From assembly GCF_932276165.1 (NCBI RefSeq), contig NC_063983.1, forward strand, positions 5,587,501 to 5,651,500: a stretch of 64,000 nucleotides of DNA, in the 5' to 3' direction. Under the pieces are notes generated by a model. That model worked only from the letters and a program-made list of their open reading frames with translations. It was not told where the DNA came from and did no database searches. This stretch comes from Plutella xylostella. Its lineage: Eukaryota > Arthropoda > Insecta > Lepidoptera > Plutellidae. A program made the translations under genes and the position numbers. Every line of letters starts with the position of its first letter. The first letter of the stretch is position 1. Below are positions 24,709 through 34,936 of the stretch, piece after piece.

Positions 24709-27492
24709 GCAGCCTGTGACGCTGTAGTGACGTGCCGGCGTGCAGGTGCGGCGCGATGCAGCGGAGTGGGCGCGCCACGTGTTGAGGATCACTCCAGCTA
24801 CACAAAAAACAAATGAACAAGACCTGTCATGCAACCGGAGATACAGTCGCGGTTAGCCCGCAGCACTTCGTTTGTCGTAAGCTAGAGTGAATCCTCTGTT
24901 GCGACACTCGCAGCCGCTCTCTGTAAACAAGAGGTCCACCCACGGAACCACGGTGCCGCGGTCACCGGCTATTTACGTCACCATCGCTGATATAACTCAC
25001 CTTGCTTACGCTACCTCCCACTCTGGAAAGTGGGCTAATGTCTGATTATCGCTCTTTATGTACCTGCCCGAAATTTCCGGGAATACTTGTGGTCGGAGTT
25101 TTATGGACTAGTGATGCCGAGAATCTTTCATCGTAAAATTTATCTCAACGTTCAAACAACTCCTTGTTGTGTTACTCCTTCCTCAGTTCAACGTTACGTT
25201 GTTACGTGCGCAAGCTAATCAGAAATCGTCTTATTTTCATGGTTTGAAAACAATGCGATTAATTTAGCTCGCAGCGAATGCGCAGCACATGCACCGGCGG
25301 GTTCCCACGGAGGCTGGTAAGTGGTCGGCGATGGTGATTCGCTTGCATCACTCGCCTCACGCCTGCAGTCCAGGTGATTAGCCGCCGAGTGGCCGCTGTG
25401 TGAACAGAGCCGGCCTTGAAAGCAAATTGCACCTCCTTTGCACTATTCGCAATGGTTTATCAAACTTTCATAGCAGCACATATTAGGTACATTCAGTTTA
25501 GATTAGATTCACGCGAGTACGTATATAAAGTTCTAGTGGGTATATTCGATTAAGCGTGCCGAAAAGCTGACATCACATCTTACGAATGTTTGTAATCATG
25601 GAAAATATTTTAGCAGCTCACGTGACATATTTGTGTGTTTGCCAAATACCTCTGAAACGAGATTCTAAAACAAACGTTTTGAGTTGATCTCTTAACGTGT
25701 TTTTATGCTGGTCACCAAACGACGGCGACGTTGCGGCGTAAAACAAAAGTGTCATCTAGTTAGTTGGCGGTGACAGCCGCGGCCACAGATAGCGATCGCC
25801 GTCTCGGCTGCATCAGACACGCCATCGATGCATGCTGTAACTCCGCGTGTCGGTAGATGATGAAAAGCGCTGTTTCCCAGGGAGTGCGATTTTCTCATGT
25901 CTCACGTAACTGTGAGAGTTTTTCTGCACTTCTGTGACTTACTTTCTAACGATTGGCTTGTTAGGGCCCGTTAACACACCGCGGTGTGACTCTGTCGTCG
26001 TATTAGACATTTACTGTTGCAAATTACGCAAGTGAAAGTGTGTAATCCGTCGCCGCCGGCTCGGCCCGTGTTCGTCATAATCTGATCACTATCGGATGTG
26101 TTTCGCAGGAAATTACAGCAGATTCCTCCCTAACGAGTTCGTATTACAAGATTCCTGGAGCTAGTATTTACCATGATCATTGCCATCATCGCTGCGCATT
26201 CAATTTACTATTATGCGTTATAGGAGGGCGGCATGCCAGAGTTAAGTGCGTCGTAACAGTATTATAGGGTTAATTCGAATTAGTGGGGAGGTGCGGGGAG
26301 CGGGGGGAGGGGCTCTCCCGCTGATTGAGCTGGTCGGGAGGCAGGATAATTCTTCCGGGATAGCGGGACCGCATTCCGCTTCTGACAATCATAGCAGATA
26401 GCTGATGTTCGCGGCTGGGCGCCGGCGCGCGGACACAACTAGGAAATGGAAGCTGTTTCACTTCACCCGACTGCCGCGGCTGAGTCCGATTTAAAGCACG
26501 CTTTGTCCGATTGAAAGCCGTGACCGCACGCAATGATAAAGGAAATAGATTGCTGTGCAAATTTAAACTATTACTTTTTATTCTAATATACCTACATATT
26601 AATAGATAATTGCTGCAAAGGTATAACATGCATAATGTAAAGTAGATCTATGTACTAACAATGTAACATATTATAACCAACAATAACGTATTTGAAATAA
26701 GTGAAAGCAAAGTAAATTCGAGAAAGTCATCTAAGAATTTACTTCGTACCTGAATATGCTGCAGCCTGCAGCCCTGCAGGTCCTAGGAATCCAGCTGTCG
26801 CTTGCAGCGCTCACGCACGTTGTCAAACTTTAGTTGTGCTGCTCATGAATTATTATCTTTATCACGGACGTGGCAAGTAAATATCTACGCCTGTGCGCCT
26901 GCACCTCATGCATTTACATGTTTACGAGACGCCGCGGTAGGTGGTCCCGCGATTTGTCCGGCGAAATGCTAACCGCGTGACAAGTGGTTAACCGAACGCC
27001 ATTAACCAACGGGGGCCGGTCAGCCATTAATACCGAGCTCGATTCTCGCTTTGCCAAACGTATTTTAGCGTCGATTTATCCGACGTAGCCGTGAGCACTG
27101 AGTTATCTTTCCTCTATCGCATCATAACGCTTTGAAACATAATAGGGAGCGCAGTTTATGACGGCAGTAATATTAACGAAGTTAGATAGTATCGGCGGGT
27201 TTGTTTGTTAGTTGGTTGCATGTTGCAGGCGTGTGTTGCGCGCGCGCAGGTCGCAGGTCGCGTTGCGTCAGGCCCGAGCGGTGAAAGGCGCATCCCCGCA
27301 GGTGCAATAGGTGCATCGCTCCGCCGTACTAATGGATGCAACTGTTTTGCGGTTGTGGCGCTGCAGTAACATTTATTTGTTCGTTTGGCGTTTTTGTTCG
27401 CCCACACCAGTTGTTCAGTGTTTCCTGGCCGGCCTAACTGCGCTTCGGCATAAAAGGCTTTTTATACTTATTCACTTCTTTCAGTTATCCCA
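24709..27492. other. No supported gene
   Basis: Composition is mixed, with GC-rich patches at 24725-24780, 26280-26345 and 27225-27260. Open frames at 26270-26629 and 27156-27407 on the minus strand have no domain and run through GC-rich sequence. Nothing was recognised. Confidence 0.4.
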
Positions 27493-27548
27493 ATAATGTC
27501 GTTGCCTATGTCCAACAGTGGACTACAGAAGGCTGAGAGAGAGAGACT
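27493..27548 (+). mobile_element. Fragment of a LINE/SINE-type 3' end
   Basis: CCTATGTCCAACAGTGGA followed by GAAGGCTGAGAGAGAG resembles a motif I recognise as frequent at the 3' end of lepidopteran retroposons. A related fragment is at 63880-63955. It is too short to classify further. Confidence 0.4.
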
Positions 27549-28119
27549 TTCAGTTAAGTACTTACAATCGCAAATGCTATTTCAATTATGTACGATGGCC
27601 TATTATATCAATTTTCATTATTTCGTTTGCTTCACGAATAATTTAAAAGCAACCAAATATGCAGTCCCATTCATCATAGGTAATTGGAATACCTTCCTAC
27701 CTATCTGAGCCTATATACTTGTAATGTAGCAGCTCGGCAGGAGCTGGTCTGGATCACCGGGGAGCGACCCCTGGGCGAATCGACCTGCCTGGCCTTCCCC
27801 GAGAGTAGGGGTTGGGTGCTATATTGTAATGTGATACTTACCCTTATGACTAACGTCCCTAGTGCTTAGGGCTGGTACCTACCTAATAACTCTCAGTTAA
27901 TATGTACCGGGAAGCGGTCTTAGACTAGCTCAGCTTGACGCCGGCCTCTGAAGGAGTGCCTGGTCGCCTGGGGGATCTACAATGACCGTGAAGCGGTCCT
28001 AACTACCCTGATCTTGATCCTGAGGCCCCTGGAGGGAAATAACCTCGGTAGGTGTACGGGGTGAGAATTAATAATGCCGATTAATTAGTGTAACACAATT
28101 GAGGCGGCACTGGACCCGC

Positions 28120-28125
28120 TTTATT
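28120..28125 (-). terminator. Polyadenylation signal in the 3' LTR
   Basis: AATAAA on the minus strand, about 600 bases downstream of the TATA box. This would give a long R region. Other AT-rich candidates exist. Confidence 0.4.
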
Positions 28126-28424
28126 TACAATCAAGTTAACTTATATATCTAAGGTACTTACAGCTTACGTACTTAATATTAACACACTACACAAATGCAC
28201 AAATACTTATCACGATTATTGATATTTATATTGGTCGGGCCCTGAAGGGGCCTACGCGGATGTTCCTATCTTAATAAGGGGAAGGATACAGGGTACAGGA
28301 GGTCGGGCGAATACCGGTGGTGCGTGTGGACTTGTTCCAGGGTTTGTGGAGTGTATTTGTGTCGACAAGAATGTGGCTGAAGGCCGGCGTGTGTTCGGTG
28401 ATTGTATAGTTCGGTACTTACACA

Positions 28425-28578
28425 GATGCTTTAAACTAGGCAACCCAGGCATCCATGTACGTATCCGGGGGACCTCGGTCCGCTAATTAGGCAGCCCACT
28501 GTGTCGGGTCTAGTCGGGTATACGGATGCTTTAAACTAGGCACCCCAGGCATCCATATATCCGAGAGACCTCGGTCCG
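28425..28578. repeat. Direct repeat pair within the LTR
   Basis: GATGCTTTAAACTAGGCA followed by CCCCAGGCATCCAT or a near match, and ending GACCTCGGTCCG, occurs at 28425-28482 and again at 28525-28578. The same pair is at 32764-32821 and 32864-32917 in the other LTR. It may be a duplicated regulatory module. Confidence 0.8.
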
Positions 28579-28736
28579 TTGAGCAACCTACCTCGCGGGG
28601 AGACCGGTGTTGTGAGATTAGTGTGCGTGAATAGATTACTTGAATAGATACGGGTGCGGGGAGGGATCTCGGGAACGGAATTATCACTCGTCGGAATAGG
28701 AGGTGGCGAATGGTGCTCTAGCGGCGGTCCGGCGGC

Positions 28737-28744
28737 TATTTATA
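28737..28744 (-). promoter_or_regulatory. TATA box of the LTR promoter
   Basis: On the minus strand the sequence reads CCGCCTATAAATAGCC. Transcription would start about 30 bases further on, near 28707. The equivalent box in the other LTR, which would drive the element, is at 33076-33083. Confidence 0.6.
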
Positions 28745-28883
28745 GGCGGGTCGCCCCGCGCCCCTTGTATTCTCCGGAGTCGTCTGTGTGGTGCCCCGCC
28801 TCGTCTCGCACACGCCGGGCGCTCTTGTGGCTGCGGTGTGAGGGTAGGTGTGTTGGACGGTTGGTTTGTAACGGCTCGTTACA

Positions 28884-28895
28884 TTCTCCCCCCTC
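28884..28895 (-). other. Polypurine tract
   Basis: GAGGGGGGAGAA on the minus strand directly abuts the 3' LTR. This is where plus-strand DNA synthesis is primed in LTR elements, and it confirms the element's orientation. Confidence 0.8.
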
Positions 28896-29941
28896 AGCAG
28901 AAGAATTTTTACCTGGTAAAAATTCACAGGTCATGTAGATACATACAGGGAAAAATTAAGAGAACGGTGCATGTACTGGTGCATTTGTTTACAAACGGGT
29001 TCCTACTTTATCATCTGGATTCAGGATATATTTTATTTACTTAGATATTTATATCAGGTTAATTTTACACAGTACCATATTATTAGCTTTGGTAAAAAAA
29101 ATGTTACACGGTATTGTTCATGAGCATTTCATCCCTGCTTGGTGCCGGTAAGTTCGGACGGAAACGGTATATTATATTCGGGATTCTTTTCTGCGTAAAA
29201 GATGTGAATATTTTGTTTTTTACAAGACATGAGCAAGGATAAAATGCATGGTTGGTTTTACTTACATTGTAGGCTATGTGTATATAACTTATTGTGTACT
29301 GATATACATTTTCCTGTTAATTACATTAGGTATACGGTTTCAGCTTTACGGTTTTAAATTGTTTACATATCAAATAAATTAAAATTTATACGGCATGTGC
29401 CCTTGCGCTGAAATTTACTCGGTCGGTTTGACACTTGACATTGACTTGACAACTAAAATTCTAACCTGTGTACGTTCACAGAGTACATTAGGCTGCGTTC
29501 AAAAATATAACAATCTTTATTCTAAGTCTGAGCAAAATTTTTACTTGTGACTTGGATGTAAAAAGGTGGATGTTATAAGTTTAACATGTCTGTGTGTCTA
29601 TTATTTACTTATATTATATTATACTACGGACGGACGGTGTAAAATGTGTGCATTTGCGTTTACATTTTTACCTATTTCTATATTTTCAATATAGATTGCG
29701 GTTTTTCGGTTGTATATTTATAATTAAATTACAAATTATACATAATAAGATTTATACGGTACGGTACGGAATGACTAGGTCATAAATATATAAATGTTTT
29801 AACTTTTTACGGCTATTTATCTTCAATCTTCATTATGTTGATGATTGAGGGTAGGTTTGGAATTATCGGTTCGTTCGGCATCGCATGAGTACCGCGGCTA
29901 GGCACATCTGGCGATGGGTGATGACGTCATCGGTAGGTATC
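28896..29941 (-). other. Internal region downstream of the gag ORF
   Basis: About 1.05 kb of AT-rich sequence lies between the gag stop and the polypurine tract. I see no env-like ORF, no integrase catalytic core and no recognisable pol remnant. It may carry packaging or 3'-UTR sequence. Confidence 0.5.
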
Positions 29942-31765
29942 TTATTGCTTCGGTTCGGTGGAATACGGTTGCGGCGAGTTTGATGACAATGATTTTAGGC
30001 GTTCTTTGTACTTTTTCATGTGATGAAGAACATCTTTGTACATCCCGGGCCAATAATATGTTTCGGCAATGCTTTTTAGGATTTTTCCCGTGGTCACGTA
30101 GCCTGTTGTTGTCGGTTCATTAAGGTGTTGTTCGATAATCGACCTTCTCTTCAGTGTCGGAACGCATAATTTCCACTGCGATTGTGCATTGATCTTGACC
30201 CCGTACGCCGGATTTACAATTCGTTTTTGGAGTGAGCCGTTTTTAATTGCGAATGTTGGGTCATTTTGAGGTGATTTTCGGGTTTCGGTCATTTTCCTCT
30301 CGAACCATTCTTTTCTTTCCTGGATTGAAGCTGTGTCGGGATATCTTGGTGGATGTTGTTGCTTAGGTTTTTTCTTATGCTTGCGGGATTTTGTCTTTAT
30401 TGGGCCGTTGATTATATTATTATTCGGTGGTGTTGAATCATTTGTGACGACTTCGGTGACTTTCGGTGTATTTTCGGTATTGTTGTTCCAGACTATTGTG
30501 GCTCCTGCTTTTCTTAGTAGGTCTATCCCTATGATAACTAGGTTTGGCGGTGAATAAGCTGGTAGCACGAAGAGTTCGTGTGTTATTTTTCTCTGCCGTA
30601 TCTCGATTTCTGGGTCTATTCTGAGCTTCACGTCCATGACTCTGCCATCTGCGACGGTTACTCTCATCCCTGTGACTTTTTCTGTGTCGGCGTTTGTCGA
30701 ATTCTCTTCATAAATGTTTCTACTGATGTACGATCTGGTGGAGCCTGTGTCAACTAATGCTCGGTATGTCAATTTCCCTATTTTTACATCTTCAAACATT
30801 CGTTGTTCCGGTCGGTTTTCTTCGGCGGTTATGTTCGTGTCTCCGAACTTGGTTTCTCTTCTGCAGCAGTTGCGCGTAAGTCTCCCGAGGACTCCGCATT
30901 GGCTACAGAACAGTACTTGCCTGCCCCGGCATTCCTTGTGTGAGTGGCCTGCTTTGCCGCAGTTCCAGCAGCACGTGGTCCTGTCGTATTTTTCGTGTAT
31001 TTTACGAGGTTCTGGTGACGTTTCTGGATGACTTTTCGGTGTCTGGCGGTGTCGGTCTGGTCGGTGGTTCCACTGTTGAGATGAGGATTCTTCTGTGATC
31101 TGCTCGTACTCGGCTGCCTGTTTTATTAATTCCCCGAGGCTGGTGAAGTCTTGCTTCTTGATGTAGTACTTGTAACTCGCGGTCATGTTCTCGTATATTC
31201 TTTCTTCTTTTTCTGTTTTGGTCATTTTTCCGTACCTTCTCATCAGGGTCTGTATGTCGGTCAGGTAATCGACGAAAGATTCACGGTAGTGTTGTTTTCG
31301 TGCGATGATCATCTCGAGCAGGTTCTTTTCGTATCCCGCCGGGTAGTAGAATAGTTTGAATTCTTTTAGGAAGTCTTCCCACTTTTCCCAGTTGTCTGAG
31401 TTGTTTCTGTACCATAATAGCGGTTTACCTCTTAGTACCTTAGGTAGTACCTGGAGTAATCGGTCCTGCGGGACGTCACCTGATGACGTCAGTTCATCCA
31501 AACGCTCGATGGACTCAACCGGGTCGCATGCGGTGTCGAACGATATATTCCATTCCCTCACGATGGATGACAGGTTCAGCTGGCTCGCGGTTCTGGTCTG
31601 GTCTTCGGATGTCATCTCGAAGGTCTCCTCCTCTTCTTCTCTGATGTGGTCGGACAGCTGCTTCCTCAGCTTGTCAACGGTTAAATTTACGGTCGGTAGC
31701 TTCCTTTCCCTACTTTCCCTTATTAATTCCTCTTTACTAAGGTTATAAATCCAAGAAGTTGGCAT
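29942..31765 (-). CDS. Gag-protease polyprotein fused to an integrase zinc-finger remnant
   Basis: The ORF has 607 residues. Residues 7-42 resemble a SAP-like helix pair (LSKEELIRESRERKL). Residues 70-225 have the look of a retrotransposon capsid, including PLLWYR and FKLFYYPAGY. A CCHC zinc knuckle at 266-279 (CWNCGKAGHSHKEC) is intact. A second at 287-300 has Arg where His is expected. The aspartic protease spans about 323-426, with the catalytic DTG at 339-341 and the late IGIDLL motif at 413-417. A basic linker follows. Residues 530-590 match the integrase H2C2 region (AETYYWPGM), but only His547 of the four zinc ligands remains; the second His is Tyr and both Cys are lost. RT and RNase H, which normally lie between protease and integrase, are missing while the frame stays open. 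The product should form particles but cannot copy or insert DNA. The leader (31766-32045) is about 280 bases. Confidence 0.88.
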   Translation of the reverse strand: MPTSWIYNLSKEELIRESRERKLPTVNLTVDKLRKQLSDHIREEEEETFEMTSEDQTRTASQLNLSSIVREWNISFDTACDPVESIERLDELTSSGDVPQDRLLQVLPKVLRGKPLLWYRNNSDNWEKWEDFLKEFKLFYYPAGYEKNLLEMIIARKQHYRESFVDYLTDIQTLMRRYGKMTKTEKEERIYENMTASYKYYIKKQDFTSLGELIKQAAEYEQITEESSSQQWNHRPDRHRQTPKSHPETSPEPRKIHEKYDRTTCCWNCGKAGHSHKECRGRQVLFCSQCGVLGRLTRNCCRRETKFGDTNITAEENRPEQRMFEDVKIGKLTYRALVDTGSTRSYISRNIYEENSTNADTEKVTGMRVTVADGRVMDVKLRIDPEIEIRQRKITHELFVLPAYSPPNLVIIGIDLLRKAGATIVWNNNTENTPKVTEVVTNDSTPPNNNIINGPIKTKSRKHKKKPKQQHPPRYPDTASIQERKEWFERKMTETRKSPQNDPTFAIKNGSLQKRIVNPAYGVKINAQSQWKLCVPTLKRRSIIEQHLNEPTTTGYVTTGKILKSIAETYYWPGMYKDVLHHMKKYKERLKSLSSNSPQPYSTEPKQ

Positions 31766-31894
31766 TTGATGCTGTATATTTACCTACTATAAAACGGGGC
31801 CAGTTTGTAATCGGTTACGGAAATTTAAATAAAAATGACCAACAAAAAATTATCTGCTCTTTACTTTTGAATTGTAATTTTTGTTAAACGGGGT

Positions 31895-31970
31895 CGGTCG
31901 GTCGGTTGTCGGTCTATTTTTAGAACAATTACGGGTAGATAGTTAAGTTGAACGGTTAGTCGGTCGGTCG
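31895..31970. repeat. GGTC-rich simple repeat in the element leader
   Basis: Short runs of (GGTC)n/(GACC)n occur between the primer-binding site and the gag start. They may be leader secondary structure or simple slippage. Confidence 0.5.
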
Positions 31971-32045
31971 GTTATTTCTATTGAATTACGTGTTATTACG
32001 GGGGGCTAAATAGTATTAGATATTAATGAGAATATGTGGATTTTT

Positions 32046-32057
32046 CGTTGGGCGCCA
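32046..32057 (-). other. Primer-binding site matching tRNA-Lys
   Basis: Read on the minus strand, two T residues after the LTR are followed by TGGCGCCCAACG. These twelve bases are complementary to the 3' end of a tRNA-Lys, as in retroelements primed by tRNA-Lys1,2. The match stops after 12 bases, where sequence becomes A-rich. Confidence 0.75.
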
Positions 32058-32059
32058 AA

Positions 32060-33222
32060 TGTAATGTAGCAGCTCGGCAGGAGCTGGTCTGGATCACCGG
32101 GGAGCGACCCCTGGGCGAATCGACCTGCCTGGCCTTCCCCGAGAGTAGGGGTTGGGTGCTATATTGTAATGTGATACTTACCCTTATGACTAACGTCCCT
32201 AGTGCTTAGGGCTGGTACCTTCCTAATAACTCTCAGTTAATATGTACCGGGAAGCGGTCTTAGACTAGCTCAGCTTGACGCCGGCCTCTGAAGGAGTGCC
32301 TGGTCGCCTGGGGGATCTACAATGACCGTGAAGCGGTCCTAACTACCCTGATCTTGATCCTGAGGCCCCTGGAGGGAAATAACCTCGGTAGGTGTACGGG
32401 GTGAGAATTAATAATGCCGATTAATTAGTGTAACACAATTGAGGCGGCACTGGACCCGCTTTATTTACAATCAAGTTAACTTATATATCTAAGGTACTTA
32501 CAGCTTACGTACTTAATATTAACACACTACACAAATGCACAAATACTTATCACGATTATTGATATTTATATTGGTCGGGCCCTGAAGGGGCCTACGCGGA
32601 TGTTCCTATCTTAATAAGGGGAAGGATACAGGGTACAGGAGGTCGGGCGAATACCGGTGGTGCGTGTGGACTTGTTCCAGGGTTTGTGGAGTGTATTTGT
32701 GTCGACAAGAATGTGGCTGAAGGCCGTGTGTGTTCGGTGATTGTATAGTTCGGTACTTACACAGATGCTTTAAACTAGGCAACCCAGGCATCCATGTACG
32801 TATCCGGGGGACCTCGGTCCGCTAATTAGGCAGCCCACTGTGTCGGGTCTAGTCGGGTATACGGATGCTTTAAACTAGGCACCCCAGGCATCCATATATC
32901 CGAGAGACCTCGGTCCGTTGAGCAACCTACCTCGCGGGGAGACCGGTGTTGTGAGATTAGTGTGCGTGAATAGATTACTTGAATAGATACGGGTGCGGGG
33001 AGGGATCTCGGGAACGGAATTATCACTCGTCGGAATAGGAGGTGGCGAATGGTGCTCTAGCGGCGGTCCGGCGGCTATTTATAGGCGGGTCGCCCCGCGC
33101 CCCTTGTATTCTCCGGAGTCGTCTGTGTGGTGCCCCGCCTCGTCTCGCACACGCCGGGCGCTCTTGTGGCTGCGGTGTGAGGGTAGGTGTGTTGGACGGT
33201 TGGTTTGTAACGGCTCGTTACA
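32060..33222 (-). repeat. 5' LTR (promoter LTR) of the retrotransposon
   Basis: It is 1163 bp and nearly identical to the LTR at 27720-28883. Being upstream of gag on the minus strand, it supplies the promoter (TATA box 33076-33083). The small open frames inside both LTRs are duplicates of each other and not genes. Confidence 0.95.
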
Positions 33223-33226
33223 TACT

Positions 33227-34170
33227 TAATGTATGGTATGGGCAGTAGCACCCAAATATGTATAATATCTATTGGGAAAATGGTCGGTTGCATTACTCGT
33301 ATATGACTATAATCAAGATAATGGTATTGAGCCGCCGTTACTACAGACAGGCCGACACTGGGATGTCGCAACTTGTAGGAATAATGTTCCCAACACGACC
33401 GTAAAGTTGCCGACTAATGTAATAGCAAAATATTACTTATAACACCTTCGGGCGATGAATTTGAACCGTCGGCGGGAGGAAACAATTATGTCGTTACCGC
33501 AATGTCTATTAGATAACTGATAGATATCTATTAGAAAACAAAAGTCTTGCCCATTCTATTGCTGGTATTCAATGAATTAAACGTTGTTGGTAGATTTAAG
33601 AGATAATGTTAGTGATCGACTAAAAGTTTTGTAATAGTGAACGTTCTTGGACACATTTGGACATTATAAATCTTCTGTAATATAACGTTAGTTAAGACAT
33701 TTTAACATTTAAAAAGCTCACCACAATGCAACTGCAATAGTGCTGTTTCATTATGATCCTCCATTATTATTGCTAATGCAAATTGTGGACAAACAAATGC
33801 TAATTTTACACCACCGGCAACGGGACTCCGGTCCTCCACAAATTACAATGGCTCGAGCGCTCCCACTTTCTTGTAACCAGCAAAACAATGACAGCCATCT
33901 ATTATTATAGTTTTTCCTGTTTCACAGAATTATAATAGGCTACAAAGAAAACACAGGTACTTGTGAACTTATTTTAAATGGCAAATTCTATTGATATTGA
34001 AATTAAATAACTATAAACAATAACGTTATGTATTATATTTTGAAGTTTGATGGTTTTAAAGATCCCGCGCCACAAAACTGGTTTTTTTACAATCGTTGCG
34101 ATTATACTTTGGAAATATAGGATGATTACCTATTTATCAAACGTCATAGGACTCATGCTATATTTTTATA
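33227..34170. other. No supported gene
   Basis: AT-rich sequence that continues the pre-insertion locus interrupted by the LTR element. No ORF, repeat or RNA gene was recognised. Confidence 0.5.
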
Positions 34171-34184
34171 TTTTACAAAGAATG

Positions 34185-34439
34185 ACGACCGAATGGCGTA
34201 GTGGTTAGTGACCCTGACTACTGAGCCGATGGTCCCGGGTTCGATTCCCGGCTGGGGCAGATATTTGTTTAAACACAGATATTTGTTCTCGGGTCTTGGA
34301 TGTGCCCGTAAAATGGCAATAGGCCCGCCCCCTATTACACTGGGACTAACATACACTCTGGCGAAAAGTGGGTGCAGCAATGCACCTCTGCCTACCCCGC
34401 AAGGGAGTACATTAGTACAAGGCGTGAGTGCGTTTTTTT
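34185..34439 (+). mobile_element. Full-length tRNA-derived SINE
   Basis: The head is tRNA-like, with an A box near TGGCGTAGTGG and a B box GGTTCGATTCC (34239-34249). A body follows (TCTCGGGTCTTGGATGTGCC, then TGCCTACCCCGCAAGGGAG) and a T-rich end. A 14-bp target duplication, TTTTACAAAGAATG, flanks it at 34171-34184 and 34440-34453. A 5'-truncated relative is on the minus strand at 41652-41829. The tRNA-like head is part of the SINE and not a tRNA gene. It resembles the tRNA-SINE families of moths. Confidence 0.85.
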
Positions 34440-34453
34440 TTTTACAAAGAATG

Positions 34454-34932
34454 TTAGCCAATGCACAAAGACTAGTTACTTTTTTAAAATCTGCAAAACA
34501 GCCAGCACAGCACGAGTTTCTAACGAACCCCCTGCAAAACATGCTGGTCTGTGAAGCGAATAATTTCCAGTATCAGCGGCGCGCGAGATAATCTGTGGCA
34601 CTCAGCGAGCAGCGCCCTCGGAAGTGATGTGTCCGATAACAGCCGGGTTACTCTAGCTAAGCAAAAAGCTATGAAACGAGAGCAATGGTACTATACTTGC
34701 AAAGAGATAGAGTCGTGGTTAGGGCAGGATTGTTCCGTGGATAACTTTTTCGCAAGATAAAGTGAGCTTCAGACGGGAGCCGGCGGCGTCGACATGTGGC
34801 TTGAATCACAGAGCAGCTCACGGATAGATGTAGATGCGGATTGTTTTTAATCTCGCTAGAAAACTAGGGGTCTCGTATATTGTGTTTAGGTTTGCGATTA
34901 ACAAACATCTTTTTTTTTATAAGGTATTTTTT
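34454..34932. other. No supported gene
   Basis: Short stretch between a SINE and a piggyBac-like element. The open frame at 34551-34760 has no recognisable domain. Confidence 0.45.
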
Positions 34933-34936
34933 TTAA

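Larger units (their letters stand above)
27720..28883 (-). repeat. 3' LTR of the retrotransposon
   Basis: It is 1164 bp long and in element sense begins TG and ends CA. It differs from the other LTR by one substitution (A/T at about 27881) and a small change near 28386 (GGCG against GT). A TATA box lies at 28737-28744 and an AATAAA signal at 28120-28125 (both on the minus strand). The element-sense start TGTAACG-AGC-CGTTACA is a 7-bp-arm palindrome at the LTR edge. Confidence 0.95.
27720..33222 (-). mobile_element. LTR retrotransposon, minus strand, lacking RT and RNase H
   Basis: Two LTRs (27720-28883 and 32060-33222) flank a 3.2-kb internal region. TACT sits outside each end (27716-27719 and 33223-33226), a 4-bp target duplication. 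A primer-binding site matching tRNA-Lys and a polypurine tract lie in the expected places for minus-strand reading. The only long ORF (29942-31765) covers Gag and protease and then a decayed integrase zinc-finger segment. Reverse transcriptase, RNase H and the integrase core are absent. Only two small differences were seen between the LTRs, so insertion was recent. The protein layout is Ty3/Gypsy-like. The long LTR and tRNA-Lys priming recall the Osvaldo lineage, which is inference. Confidence 0.92.

Noticed and set aside
26270..26629. 119-codon minus-strand frame
   Set aside because: No recognisable domain, and no promoter, splice or conservation cue.
28654..29044. Overlapping frames in the 3' LTR, repeated at 32993-33371
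   Set aside because: The same frames occur in both LTRs, have no domain and partly run across the LTR border into unrelated sequence.
30333..31748. Plus-strand frames within 29942-31765
   Set aside because: They are antisense shadows of the gag-protease ORF, which has clear domains on the minus strand.
34185..34260. Possible tRNA gene
   Set aside because: A and B boxes are present, but it is continuous with a SINE body, a T-rich end and a target duplication, so it is a SINE head.
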